Positions 40,870 to 49,087 of a DNA stretch of 49,567 nucleotides are shown piece after piece. Position 1 is the stretch's first letter. Every line of letters begins with the position of its first letter. Source of the stretch: Acidovorax delafieldii 2AN (lineage in GTDB: Bacteria > Pseudomonadota > Gammaproteobacteria > Burkholderiales > Burkholderiaceae_C); NCBI RefSeq assembly GCF_000175235.1, contig NZ_ACQT01000012.1:1-49567 (forward strand), written 5' to 3'. Position numbers and translations under genes: made by a program. The notes under the pieces were generated by a model. The model was not told the DNA's origin and ran no database searches. It was given only the letters and a program-made list of their open reading frames with translations.

Positions 40870-42531
40870 TCAGCCCTTGTTCTTCATCCGGCTTGCGGTA
40901 CGACTAAGTGCTGCCTCAAACGCAACTTCAAACTTCTCAACCTCTGCCTCATAGACTACGGACCATTGCCCAATCACACCCCAAGCGTCTAACTTGGTCC
41001 AGTGCTTTTTCCACCAGATCTTGGTTTTTTCACGTTTCGTGCTTTCTCCATCACCATCTTGGAAGAAGTTGACGTGGACCTTGTCACTGGTAGGGTTTGG
41101 CGTGTTGAGTGCCAACAGCGCTTTTCGCAATGGACCGTCGGGGGTGTTAGAGATGTCGCGCAGGAATTGTTTGATCGTGTTTTCCAGCGATCGGGCAACA
41201 CCCGTCGTTCCGGGGACGTTGGGTAACTTGACGATGTTGCCTCTGGCTGATGCCTCCTGGGTTACTGTGGTGTCCGCATCCACTACCAAGACCCTGTCCA
41301 GGAACAGCGGATCTTTTTCTGGGAGCTTGACCAAATGTGATCCCCCAATGCCCAACGGTATCCAGTTGATCCGAACTCCATATTTTTTGGACAGGGCGTT
41401 CTTCTTCGCCGTCGGGATCAGGCTGGCGCAAAACTGTGCTGCCTCATCGTCCTCAAAGTAGACAGCTAGGGTAGGCTTTACCTTCCGTGTTGACTTTTTA
41501 TCGTCTGGCTTCATGGCCATGTCGTTAAGCATGGCGCGAAGCGATTGATCGTCAGCCAATCTGGGGTACTTGGTGTCAAGAAGGTAAATCACCTTGTCAG
41601 GTGCATTTGCATTCCCATCTCCATCTGGGTGTATCGCTTCAATGAGACGAGGCGAGTGCGTGGTAGCAATAATTTGCAGATCGAGTTGCTTAGCATAGGT
41701 CTTGAGAGACTTGGCGAGTCGTTCAACTGCGTGTGGATGGAAGCCGACATCCATTTCGTCAATGACCAATAGCCCCCCTGGATACTCTTGGCCCATTTCT
41801 CGTTTCAACTGGTTGAACGACGCCAGCGCTGTCGCCATGCTGGCTAGGCTATCTTGACCCATGGAGACGGCTAGTGCTTCATGCCGGGTGTATCCAGGTT
41901 GAGCGGTTTTTTTCTTGGAGCCTCTAATGGTTTGATGGGTCACATCCATGTTCAGTTCGGAGCCATGGATCACTGAACTGACGAAGTCGACCATCAGTGT
42001 GCTGTCGGCTGGATGCATATCCATTTTGCTACTGGCAACTTCTTTTTCGTCAGCTTCACCGATCGAGGCGAGGCGTCGCATCCCAAGGTATATGGTTGGT
42101 AGCGGTATCTTGGCGTCCTGCCCAACGGTGTCTTCTTCGGTCTTGTCTATGGTTCGAGGGACGACGCGAGCACGCTTCCAAATGGAGCGATGAGTCATTG
42201 AGCAGCGTTTTTTGATCTCCGTGCCGTTCGCGCAAGCTGTGACAACGGGCGCCGCTGATGGGTCCTTCTGGGCCTCCGCCACCTCAGCCAAGGCTAAGTA
42301 AACAATCCGCTCAATATTGGCGTAGAACGGTTCCCCAAAGTAGCTCTTGGGGCCACTACGGTCAGTCATACCAAAGGTGTTGGCGACCAAGCCCAATATG
42401 GTTGATTTGCCGATCCCGTTGTGTCCGGCAATGAGCGTGAGCCGCTCAGCAAAATCGATGTTGATGTTGCCTAATTTCCGGAAAGGCGGCATTCCAAAAG
42501 ACAACGATTTGACCTGAACCTTGGCTGCCAT
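40870..42531 (-). CDS. OLD-like AAA ATPase with a probable TOPRIM nuclease domain
   Basis: The 553-residue protein has an ABC-type ATPase: Walker A at residues 36-43 (GHNGIGKS), a Walker B in LLVIDEMDVGFHPHA and an H-loop in ATTHSPRL. After it, TOPRIM-like motifs appear: VYFEDDEAAQF (Glu) and VLVVDADTT (DxD), with a SLENTIKQFL helix. That layout is that of OLD-family nucleases such as those of P2 and Gabija. The ATG at 42531 is preceded by GGGGGG about 6 bases upstream; the longer frame from 42642 lacks this. It heads the leftward trio with the methylase and HEPN genes. Nuclease activity is inferred. Confidence 0.8.
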   Translation of the reverse strand: MAAKVQVKSLSFGMPPFRKLGNINIDFAERLTLIAGHNGIGKSTILGLVANTFGMTDRSGPKSYFGEPFYANIERIVYLALAEVAEAQKDPSAAPVVTACANGTEIKKRCSMTHRSIWKRARVVPRTIDKTEEDTVGQDAKIPLPTIYLGMRRLASIGEADEKEVASSKMDMHPADSTLMVDFVSSVIHGSELNMDVTHQTIRGSKKKTAQPGYTRHEALAVSMGQDSLASMATALASFNQLKREMGQEYPGGLLVIDEMDVGFHPHAVERLAKSLKTYAKQLDLQIIATTHSPRLIEAIHPDGDGNANAPDKVIYLLDTKYPRLADDQSLRAMLNDMAMKPDDKKSTRKVKPTLAVYFEDDEAAQFCASLIPTAKKNALSKKYGVRINWIPLGIGGSHLVKLPEKDPLFLDRVLVVDADTTVTQEASARGNIVKLPNVPGTTGVARSLENTIKQFLRDISNTPDGPLRKALLALNTPNPTSDKVHVNFFQDGDGESTKREKTKIWWKKHWTKLDAWGVIGQWSVVYEAEVEKFEVAFEAALSRTASRMKNKG

Positions 42532-42710
42532 TGACCCCCCCTGTGTTGTTTGTCTGCGCGGTGATGAGCTTCCGAGTCCGGTAGCTGTGAGCATCTTATC
42601 GGTAGTGCCGCGCTGCATGTGTGGCTCTTGTACTAACGACAATTTGATAGCGGCTAGGAAGGCTTAGCCTTGTTGTGCAGAAGTGATCCAAACAGCAACG
42701 AATCAGCAAG

Positions 42711-42740
42711 GTTTCGCCCACTAAACGACGTCGTTTCGAC
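42711..42740. repeat. 30-bp direct repeat, copy 1 (contains AACGACGTCGTT palindrome)
   Basis: This copy matches 42816-42845 in 28 of 30 positions, in the same orientation, and centres on the perfect 12-bp palindrome AACGACGTCGTT. The start-to-start distance is 105 bp, close to ten helical turns, so bound proteins would face the same side. Confidence 0.75.
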
Positions 42741-42815
42741 AATCACCCACGCCCCACACCACATCCCCGGCGATCCGCCGACGATAGGTTGTCGTCTGCA
42801 CCACGATTCGACACC

Positions 42816-42845
42816 GTTTCGCCTACTAAACGACGTCGATTCGAC
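42816..42845. repeat. 30-bp direct repeat, copy 2
   Basis: Two bases differ from copy 1; one breaks the central palindrome (AACGACGTCGAT). It lies closer to the relaxase gene and to the nick-like site at 43002. Confidence 0.75.
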
Positions 42846-43001
42846 CACGAGCCAAACACGCACTACCGCTCAGCCTCGATCCGGGCGGTCAGCCCCCATA
42901 AATTGCTGCATTTTTGAGCAGCATCTGGCACCTTGGATGGCAAGGAGACCCTTTCCATGCCCCATTCATTGCCATTCATCCCGGTCACGGGACTTGTCCA
43001 A

Positions 43002-43010
43002 GCGCACTTA
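43002..43010 (-). promoter_or_regulatory. Nick-site-like sequence of a MOBQ origin of transfer
   Basis: On the minus strand these bases read TAAGTGCGC, the core of the nick region used by IncQ-type and related relaxases. Inverted arms TTGTCC (42995-43000) and GGACAA (43026-43031) lie around it. It is about 160 bp upstream of the relaxase gene, the usual position. Confidence 0.45.
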
Positions 43011-43171
43011 TGCATTGCCCCTTCGGGACAACGCTTTGGTGCGCCACCCTTCGGTGGTCGAGACTTCAACTTTCACGGTCGAGGTCGCCCGCACATACAT
43101 CGGAAACCACGCTGTCGAGGTCGCCAGCTTGATGAGACAGGTGCCACCCTCTCAGTGTTCGGGGGTGCGCT

Positions 43172-45277
43172 ATGAGCATCTACCACCTCACCGTCAAGAT
43201 GCACTCGCGTGCCAAAAACAAGAAGCTCCATGCGCTGCGCGCACTGGCCTACCGCACGGGATCGCGAATCATCGATCCAGTCACCCAGCACATCTACGAC
43301 AGCACCTCGAAAAGCCGTGAGGTCATCCACAACGCAACCATCACCCCCAGCTTTGGTCCTGCTTGGAAAGACAGTGCACAAGCCTTGTGGCAGCACGTTC
43401 ACCAGTCCGAGAAGCGCAAAGACGCTGCCATCTTTCGGGAATTTGAATGCGCCCTCCCCAAAGAAATCGCTGATGGTGCCTCCCCAGAGGCCTGGGTGAG
43501 GTTGATTGAAAACTTCATTCGAGAGCAACTCACGCCGCACGGGGTGCTGGTGACTTACGCGATCCACAACAAGCCAGGCAACCCGCATGTCCACATGATG
43601 TGTACGACCCGGCATTGGACTGCTGACGGATTCGGCCCCAAGAACCGTGCCCTCGACACTTTCAAGGTCCTCTATGGGTGGAGAAAATCTTGGGCAGACC
43701 ACTGCAACGCAGCCTTACAACGGGCAGGACGATCAGAGCGGGTCACGCACAAGTCGTTTGCAGAACTGGGCCTGCAAAGAGAGGCGACGACCCATGTCGG
43801 CCCCGCTCATGTGGAGCAGTCGAACCCCCAATATGCTCAGAAGCGTGAAGAGGTGATCGCGCGCAACAAGAAGGCCCAAGAGCGAAACCACCGCCGACGA
43901 TTGGAGCGCCAACGACGTGCCCATGTGCACTTGCGTGCCGGTGTCTGTGGCGTTCAGATGGTGCGACACATTGGTTCGTGGGAAGGATTCGCCCCCGCAA
44001 ATCAAGGTGCGCAACCTTCACGCACATACCCACTGGCGTTGCGTTCAAAAGCATTGGACGATGCCGCACTGGCCGACCAGTCTGACGCAGATGCACGGCG
44101 TCAACTGTTGCTTGCCTGGCCTGACGCAGAAACAGCGTTCAACGTATTGGCCCGATGGCGTGAAACGCTGGGTCGATCTTGGTCCTGGTCAGTTTTCCTG
44201 AGGCAGTACAAGCGCATTCGGAAGAGCCAAGAAAACCCCTTGGCAGAACTGCTGGCCAAAGAACTGATGTGGGTGGTGAGCCGTGCCCACCAACGTCTGC
44301 CGGACTGCTTGGACGCTGCCGATCCACCCCACGTTATTCGGGCTGCGTTCAGCGTGAAGGAATGGGTGGGCAAGAACAAGCCCCAGCTCTTGGGGGAGTT
44401 GGAGGCCCTGATCGAGCAGGCCCAATCCAGGCTGCCTGAATTCCGGCAGCGTGCAACCCCATCGGCACCCGACGTTCAAGCGACAGCGCTCAAAGTGCCA
44501 TCGGCAACATTCCGTGAGGTGCTGGTGTCATTTCCCGAGCTGTCCCATCTTGGTGGCTCAGAAACCGACATCGTTGCAGCCTGTCAGCGCCTGGCAACCG
44601 CGATTGACCGACCCTTTACCCCGGAAATCCTGCGCAAGCGCTTGCAACGTATGACGCAAGGTAAGGAGTTGCCGGAGCCCATCAACAACGAATCGCTGAT
44701 CGAATCGTTGCTGATCAAGGACCTGGTCTTCGCTGCCAAACGCAGGCCACATCGTCTTGCAGTTGCTCTGCGCGCTGTACCTCCGTTGCGAAGAGCATTC
44801 TTTGAGGAGCTGGTGCGGGATGCGCTGATCGGAACAGTCCGAGAGCCCAACCACGCACAAGCGGCCAGAGCCTTATCGGCATTCCAGCAGCTTGAATTGC
44901 AAGCGCGGTGGGCTGTTGAGCAGGTGTTGACGCCCCAACAGTTAGCGGACTTCGAGTACCGCCGTTCGTGCTGTCAACGACTGGGTAGCACGTACACCTG
45001 GCAAACCTTCCAAGCAGACATCAACCGCTTGGCTGGATCTCCCCAAGGCTGGCAAAGGGCTTGGTGGGATGAGTTGGTGGACCAGTTCACGCCCACTGAG
45101 TTGAAGTCCATCAGCGCCTTTTGCCCAGCCTGGTACGACAGGTCCAGTGAGCTGTGGAGTGGGATGCGGAGCACCCCATCAAAGGTGACACAGCAACCTG
45201 GGGATCGAGGACATGCCCAAGATTTTCGGGGGCAACAGGCGTCATTCACACCGATGATGGCTTGCAAACCCGCATGA
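43172..45277 (+). CDS. mobA: MOBQ-family relaxase (MobA/MobL)
   Basis: The 701-residue protein nicks oriT and leads the transfer strand. Its N-terminal domain is of the MobA/MobL type: MSIYHLTVKMHSRAKNKK with the presumed catalytic Tyr27 (ALAYRTG), and the histidine triad region HNKPGNPHVH at 132-141. The C-terminal half is helical with no primase motif visible, so it is unlike the RSF1010 MobA–RepB fusion. The weak GGGGGT sits about 8 bases upstream of ATG 43172. A dispersed palindrome copy lies at 44431. The next gene begins about 70 bp after its stop. Confidence 0.88.
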   Translation: MSIYHLTVKMHSRAKNKKLHALRALAYRTGSRIIDPVTQHIYDSTSKSREVIHNATITPSFGPAWKDSAQALWQHVHQSEKRKDAAIFREFECALPKEIADGASPEAWVRLIENFIREQLTPHGVLVTYAIHNKPGNPHVHMMCTTRHWTADGFGPKNRALDTFKVLYGWRKSWADHCNAALQRAGRSERVTHKSFAELGLQREATTHVGPAHVEQSNPQYAQKREEVIARNKKAQERNHRRRLERQRRAHVHLRAGVCGVQMVRHIGSWEGFAPANQGAQPSRTYPLALRSKALDDAALADQSDADARRQLLLAWPDAETAFNVLARWRETLGRSWSWSVFLRQYKRIRKSQENPLAELLAKELMWVVSRAHQRLPDCLDAADPPHVIRAAFSVKEWVGKNKPQLLGELEALIEQAQSRLPEFRQRATPSAPDVQATALKVPSATFREVLVSFPELSHLGGSETDIVAACQRLATAIDRPFTPEILRKRLQRMTQGKELPEPINNESLIESLLIKDLVFAAKRRPHRLAVALRAVPPLRRAFFEELVRDALIGTVREPNHAQAARALSAFQQLELQARWAVEQVLTPQQLADFEYRRSCCQRLGSTYTWQTFQADINRLAGSPQGWQRAWWDELVDQFTPTELKSISAFCPAWYDRSSELWSGMRSTPSKVTQQPGDRGHAQDFRGQQASFTPMMACKPA
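44431..44450. repeat. Dispersed 20-bp palindrome, copy 4
   Basis: GCTGCCTGAATTCCGGCAGC is the exact reverse complement of copy 3 at 29725 and lies inside the relaxase coding sequence. Confidence 0.85.
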
Positions 45278-45350
45278 ATACTGGCTTCGGGGTACCCACT
45301 TGACAGATCGGGGATCGGTTTGCGAATCTGGTTGCACATAGGAGCAATCA

Positions 45351-46388
45351 ATGATGAATGAGCAAAACAATAACCCGATCAATGGTCAATCGGTGAGCGA
45401 CGATATCGATCTTGGGCATGACCAACAAGGTGTAACAGAGGAGGCCCAAAGAGTGGCCGACTCCATCGTGCAAGCACTTGACCGAACAGATTCGGAAGGC
45501 GGTAAGTGGAAGCAGCGATTCGAGAAAAAGTGGGGTTGCCAGGTTCTTGTGGGGTGCAAGCAGCGTCCCTTGAAGGTCGCGTTAATGTTACTTCCTATCG
45601 AGGAGCACCCCCAGAAGAGGGGCAAGCGATTCAAGTTTTTGGTAAAGCTACCCGAGGTCCAGAACGCAGCTGGGGTGTGGCCTGCGATTGAGGCACGGGC
45701 GGAGCGCCTGGAAGAGCTCGGAAGATTTCACAAGTACATCGACTGGTTCTTTGAAGGTGCGAACATCCAAAAAGGATCTAAGCGTCAACGCCAGGTGATT
45801 GACGCCCTGTTATGCGACGGTCCGCTGATAGATGCAACTGGATTTCATTTGTACGGCGGACACGCTGGATATCTTCCGTGGGATCACGAGACATCGGAAG
45901 GTGACCGATATCTCATTGATAAGCCACTCGAAACCGTGTTGACGGAATGGATCGACCATATGGAAAAGCAGATCGTCAACCCACGTGAGCGGCTAAAACG
46001 CGATCTATCCAAGATTAAATTTACCCTTGGCGAGGGGAAGTACTTCAAGCGTTATGACTGTGCTGGACTTTGGAGTGTTGAAGTTGACGGCGTTTCGTTC
46101 CAAGGCGAATGGGTTTGCAGCACGATTGATGGCAAGACCATAGTATTGCTGGCTGGCCACAAGCACCACCTGTACATAAATAGGCTGTCGCCGCGTCTAC
46201 CCCCTGGGACAGGCAGTTTCAGGTTGGGGGTAGAGATCCTTTTCGAACTGACAGATCAGGACTTCAATGCACGACCAGGCATGCTGAGAATCTATGAAGA
46301 GATGAGGGTGCCGCCCGTCTATAGGTCAGATGATGAGGAGTTAGACGACTCTACTCTTGCGGGGTTGGACTACAACACCAATGCCTGA
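45351..46388 (+). CDS. Unknown element protein, paralogue of the 26383-27513 product
   Basis: The 345-residue protein (GGAG six bases before ATG 45351) has an acidic, Gln/Asn-rich first 40 residues and then the same sequence blocks as the 26383-27513 product: KWKQRFEKKWGCQV, FLVKLPEVQNAAGV, RLEELGRF and FQGEWVCSTIDGKTIVLL. No known family. Together they look like a two-member protein family peculiar to this element type. The next gene overlaps its stop by 8 bp. Confidence 0.75.
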   Translation: MMNEQNNNPINGQSVSDDIDLGHDQQGVTEEAQRVADSIVQALDRTDSEGGKWKQRFEKKWGCQVLVGCKQRPLKVALMLLPIEEHPQKRGKRFKFLVKLPEVQNAAGVWPAIEARAERLEELGRFHKYIDWFFEGANIQKGSKRQRQVIDALLCDGPLIDATGFHLYGGHAGYLPWDHETSEGDRYLIDKPLETVLTEWIDHMEKQIVNPRERLKRDLSKIKFTLGEGKYFKRYDCAGLWSVEVDGVSFQGEWVCSTIDGKTIVLLAGHKHHLYINRLSPRLPPGTGSFRLGVEILFELTDQDFNARPGMLRIYEEMRVPPVYRSDDEELDDSTLAGLDYNTNA

Positions 46389-46728
46389 CCATCGCACCCA
46401 ACAAAGCATCGATGCCATGTCTGACCACGTCCAGCCAAGTCCTGCACCACCATCCCCCCGACTTCGTCATGACTTTTTGCTTCTGCACAAGTCTCTGATT
46501 TCCGCGCGCACGGCACTCGAAGCATTTGCGACCCCAGAGGGTGTTGATGCGTATCGCGGGTTTCCGAACCTCGTTTCCAAGGCTCAGACACTGTTGCCAG
46601 AGTTGCAGCAACTCATCGAGACAATGCCGCCAGAATTTGTGGCAGCCAGGGTCCGCATGGCACTGGATGGGGTGCCTCTTATTGCACCGGTAGACCACGA
46701 CATACCCGCTGGTCTCATGGGGAATTGA
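46381..46728 (+). CDS. Unknown small protein coupled to the previous gene
   Basis: The 115-residue product (ATG 46381, MPDHRTQQSI) overlaps the upstream stop by 8 bp. It is helical, with a Pro-rich N-terminal part and the segment LLHKSLISARTALEAF, and no domain I know. It probably works with the preceding protein, being translationally coupled to it. It converges with the leftward genes that follow. Confidence 0.6.
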   Translation: MPDHRTQQSIDAMSDHVQPSPAPPSPRLRHDFLLLHKSLISARTALEAFATPEGVDAYRGFPNLVSKAQTLLPELQQLIETMPPEFVAARVRMALDGVPLIAPVDHDIPAGLMGN

Positions 46729-46739
46729 AAAGCAACCAG

Positions 46740-47396
46740 TCAGAGAGCCAGGAGCTTTGCACGCCTGGACTCGTCCACGCGTTGACACAGGCCGGGAGAC
46801 TCCTCCTCGGCAACCGTCAACCAGTGGCCTCGCGCGGCTTCGTCGACCCAAACGCCTGCGAGAGCGGCCACCCAATCCATCCAAACCACTTCAATGCGGT
46901 CATCCATGAACATTTCCGCAGTGGTCTGAACGTTTTCCCAGCAAGGTGCTATCACCAATCCCTGCTGCTCCACAAAAAACGGCCAAACCGCATCGTCATC
47001 AGCGACTTCCATCACGGAGCCGAACTTCATTAGATGGCGCCTGATACCGAGGATGCCCAGGCCGTTTTTGCGTGAAGCAGCTGCGTTCTTGGCAATCGGC
47101 AGGTGCTCCATGGACGGGTAGGGGTTGGGTTGGCTGATCGGCTCTCCCGCGATGTACTCCACCAGGGTGCTCGCCAGGTACTTCACCTCGTCGCCTTTTT
47201 TACCGCCAGCCCAGTTGGGTGCTGGGGGCGGTGGCTTCAACTTCTTGCGCCGCTTTTCAAGCGTGCTCACTGACATATCGAGCATCAGCGCGGCTTTTGC
47301 GGCTGAGAGCAACTTGACCCGCCGCACTTCCGGCGAAAGCGCCATGACCTCGGCCAACAGAGCGTTTTGCCCCGCATCCATATCTTCAATGCTCAC
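46740..47396 (-). CDS. AlpA/excisionase-like HTH protein next to the integrase
   Basis: The protein of about 218 residues starts at GTG 47396 (overlapping the integrase stop) or ATG 47381. Near its N-terminus is a MerR/AlpA-type helix-turn-helix (KLLSAAKAALMLDMSVSTLE) followed by a basic, Pro-rich hinge (KRRKKLKPPPPAP). The other part is an unrecognised domain with aromatic residues (WMDWVAALAGVW). In mobile elements such HTH genes just after the integrase are often excision or regulatory factors. Its coding frame is directly downstream of the integrase on the same strand, so it is cotranscribed with it. Confidence 0.7.
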   Translation of the reverse strand: MSIEDMDAGQNALLAEVMALSPEVRRVKLLSAAKAALMLDMSVSTLEKRRKKLKPPPPAPNWAGGKKGDEVKYLASTLVEYIAGEPISQPNPYPSMEHLPIAKNAAASRKNGLGILGIRRHLMKFGSVMEVADDDAVWPFFVEQQGLVIAPCWENVQTTAEMFMDDRIEVVWMDWVAALAGVWVDEAARGHWLTVAEEESPGLCQRVDESRRAKLLAL

Positions 47397-48915
47397 TGAC
47401 TGCCTCCCCGTCAAGTCTCGGCAGCACTGTGGCATGCCGGAGTATTTCGTCTTCTAGCTTCTGCATGTATCGGCGCAGGGTGTCCTGATTGGGCTTACCG
47501 TATCGCGCGGTTACGTTCCCCATTTGCCCGTGATTCATGAGCTGCTGAACAACAGCATAGGGCATGCCCTCGATATTCACGGCGACGGTGCAAAAGGTCC
47601 GCCTGAGATCGTGCATGGTGAACACCCACTGGGGTCGGTATCTCCGCTCAAACTCCTCTTGGGCTTCTACTGACGCGGCAATCTCCGCACCCCGGCTTGC
47701 GGCGTAGTCACTCCAAGCCACCTGCATGCTCTTTTTTTCTAGCGCTGAACGAAGGGATGCGACGAACTCACGAGGGCTGTTGTAGTGGGCAGACTCGGTT
47801 TTGGGGTTTTTGGACGACGCGGGGAAAACGTAGAGCTGGTTCGGCTGCTCTTGCTGGCGCAATCTCATCAGCCAGGTGGCAAAGCGTCCGAGCGGCACGC
47901 TGTGGGTTGTGCCGGACTTCGTTCCCCTAAAAGTAACTTGGCCGCATTCCACCCCCTCGGGAAGCGACAGCACGCTGAATTCCGTCTCGTCTAAGCCCTC
48001 CGCCAACAGCTGATCACGCCAAACCAGCTTGGCTGTCTCACTCTTGCGTGCACCCAACAACAACGTCAGCAGCATGTAGTCCACCGCATCGCGGTTGCGC
48101 TGGCGCTTTGCCCAAAGCGCATCCAGCCACACCCCGAGCTTCTCAGGTGTGTTCTCCAATGGGTTGCGAACTTTCCGGTCTTCGTACTCAGCTTCTAACT
48201 CTGCGCGTGTGCGCATGTGTCTGCGAGCAATATTGAACGGGTTGACCAACAGCTCGCCATCGAAGGATGCCCGGTTTCGGTTGGCCTGCTGGTCTTCAAT
48301 GTGAACGTTAAACGCAGCGCGGCACCACATCAACGTCTGTTCTGCTGCCGTGCGATGTCCCTGTTCCTCGGCAATGCGTTGCCAGATTTCTTGAACAGAC
48401 TTCACGCCGATCGTGCGCAGCGACTTTCCAAGCCACGGGTTCAATCGACGGATGGCCGCCTCAATGGCTTTTACCGAATTGGGCCGGGGGTCTTTCCCCT
48501 TCTTGTACTGCTCCAAATAATTCGCCATCACGTGCCCCAGGGTAGTGGCCACAATTCCCCGCTCCTCGGCACGGAGTTCCTGAATGTCCTCACCCCGCTT
48601 CATCGAGAAACGCACATCCCCAGCAATCTGTCGGACATCAGTGAGGGGGTCGTCGGTGTTCACATTTAGCCGGGGATAGTCACCCAAGGCCACCTTCGTG
48701 ACCTTCCCCCCCACGCGGACTTGGAGGTAGAAGGTCTTACGCTTCGTCCCCACATACAAGCACAGGCCTGGCGGCGTGTTGGGCCCACTGTCAGAGACAA
48801 TGTAAGCCTTGGGCTCGTCAACGTCAGTTAGGCCGACCATCTTGCCGTTTGCCACCACAGGGCGCACGGACGGGGTCAGCTTTTTGAGGTTGTCGCGTGT
48901 GAAGATGAAGCGCAT
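47386..48915 (-). CDS. int: Tyrosine recombinase (integrase) of the element
   Basis: The 509-residue protein is a complete phage-type tyrosine integrase: an N-terminal arm-binding domain (TFYLQVRVGGKVTKVALGDY), a core-binding domain and the catalytic residues Arg290 (LLLGARKSE), Lys333 (GTKSG), His435 and Arg438 (MHDLRRT), His462 (MNHGQMG) and Tyr472 (ARYGKP). ATG 48915 is favoured; another in-frame ATG lies four codons upstream. It sits 190 bp from the right attachment core and reads inward, as expected. Its long loop region between Lys333 and His435 is larger than in lambda Int. Confidence 0.95.
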   Translation of the reverse strand: MRFIFTRDNLKKLTPSVRPVVANGKMVGLTDVDEPKAYIVSDSGPNTPPGLCLYVGTKRKTFYLQVRVGGKVTKVALGDYPRLNVNTDDPLTDVRQIAGDVRFSMKRGEDIQELRAEERGIVATTLGHVMANYLEQYKKGKDPRPNSVKAIEAAIRRLNPWLGKSLRTIGVKSVQEIWQRIAEEQGHRTAAEQTLMWCRAAFNVHIEDQQANRNRASFDGELLVNPFNIARRHMRTRAELEAEYEDRKVRNPLENTPEKLGVWLDALWAKRQRNRDAVDYMLLTLLLGARKSETAKLVWRDQLLAEGLDETEFSVLSLPEGVECGQVTFRGTKSGTTHSVPLGRFATWLMRLRQQEQPNQLYVFPASSKNPKTESAHYNSPREFVASLRSALEKKSMQVAWSDYAASRGAEIAASVEAQEEFERRYRPQWVFTMHDLRRTFCTVAVNIEGMPYAVVQQLMNHGQMGNVTARYGKPNQDTLRRYMQKLEDEILRHATVLPRLDGEAVSEH

Positions 48916-48949
48916 ATACCCACCCAAAATTGCGTGATGAGGGTCTCTA

Positions 48950-48969
48950 TTTTGCTACATTCTTGCTAC
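48950..48969 (+). repeat. Right subterminal repeat, likely integrase arm site
   Basis: TTTTGCTACAT…TTGCTAC matches the left-end copy at 19898-19917 in 18 of 20 bases and the same orientation, including two GCTAC pentamers 11 bp apart. Confidence 0.6.
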
Positions 48970-48978
48970 GCAAAAATG

Positions 48979-49018
48979 GCGGTTCTGTGCGGTTCTGTGC
49001 GGTTCTATGCGATTCATG
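48979..49018 (+). repeat. Four tandem 10-bp repeats beside the right attachment site
   Basis: GCGGTTCTGT (48979 and 48989), GCGGTTCTAT (48999) and GCGATTCATG (49009) follow each other with no gap. Ten-bp spacing is one helical turn, as for arrayed sites of an integrase or excisionase. Confidence 0.7.
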
Positions 49019-49087
49019 ACAAGACAAGAAAGCTGAGTAGTGACAAAAAATATAGAAAATTCAACAGCTTACGTAAAAACACAAGTC

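Larger units (their letters stand above)
42532..43171. other. Intergenic region with direct repeats and an oriT-like site
   Basis: No convincing gene is present. The left part (42532-42660) should hold the promoter of the leftward trio. Two 30-bp direct repeats lie at 42711 and 42816. The right part, directly upstream of the relaxase gene, holds a nick-site-like sequence on the minus strand at 43002-43010 and short inverted repeats around it. Confidence 0.6.

Noticed and set aside
39187-42531. Naming the ATPase–methylase–HEPN trio as Gabija or PARIS
   Set aside because: Gabija needs a UvrD-type helicase gene next to the ATPase and PARIS has separate ATPase and TOPRIM proteins; neither is seen, so no known name is used.
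42654-42863. A 69-residue minus-strand frame over the two 30-bp repeats
   Set aside because: Its sequence is created by the repeats themselves (FSRRN/FSGRN twice) and it has no visible ribosome-binding site.
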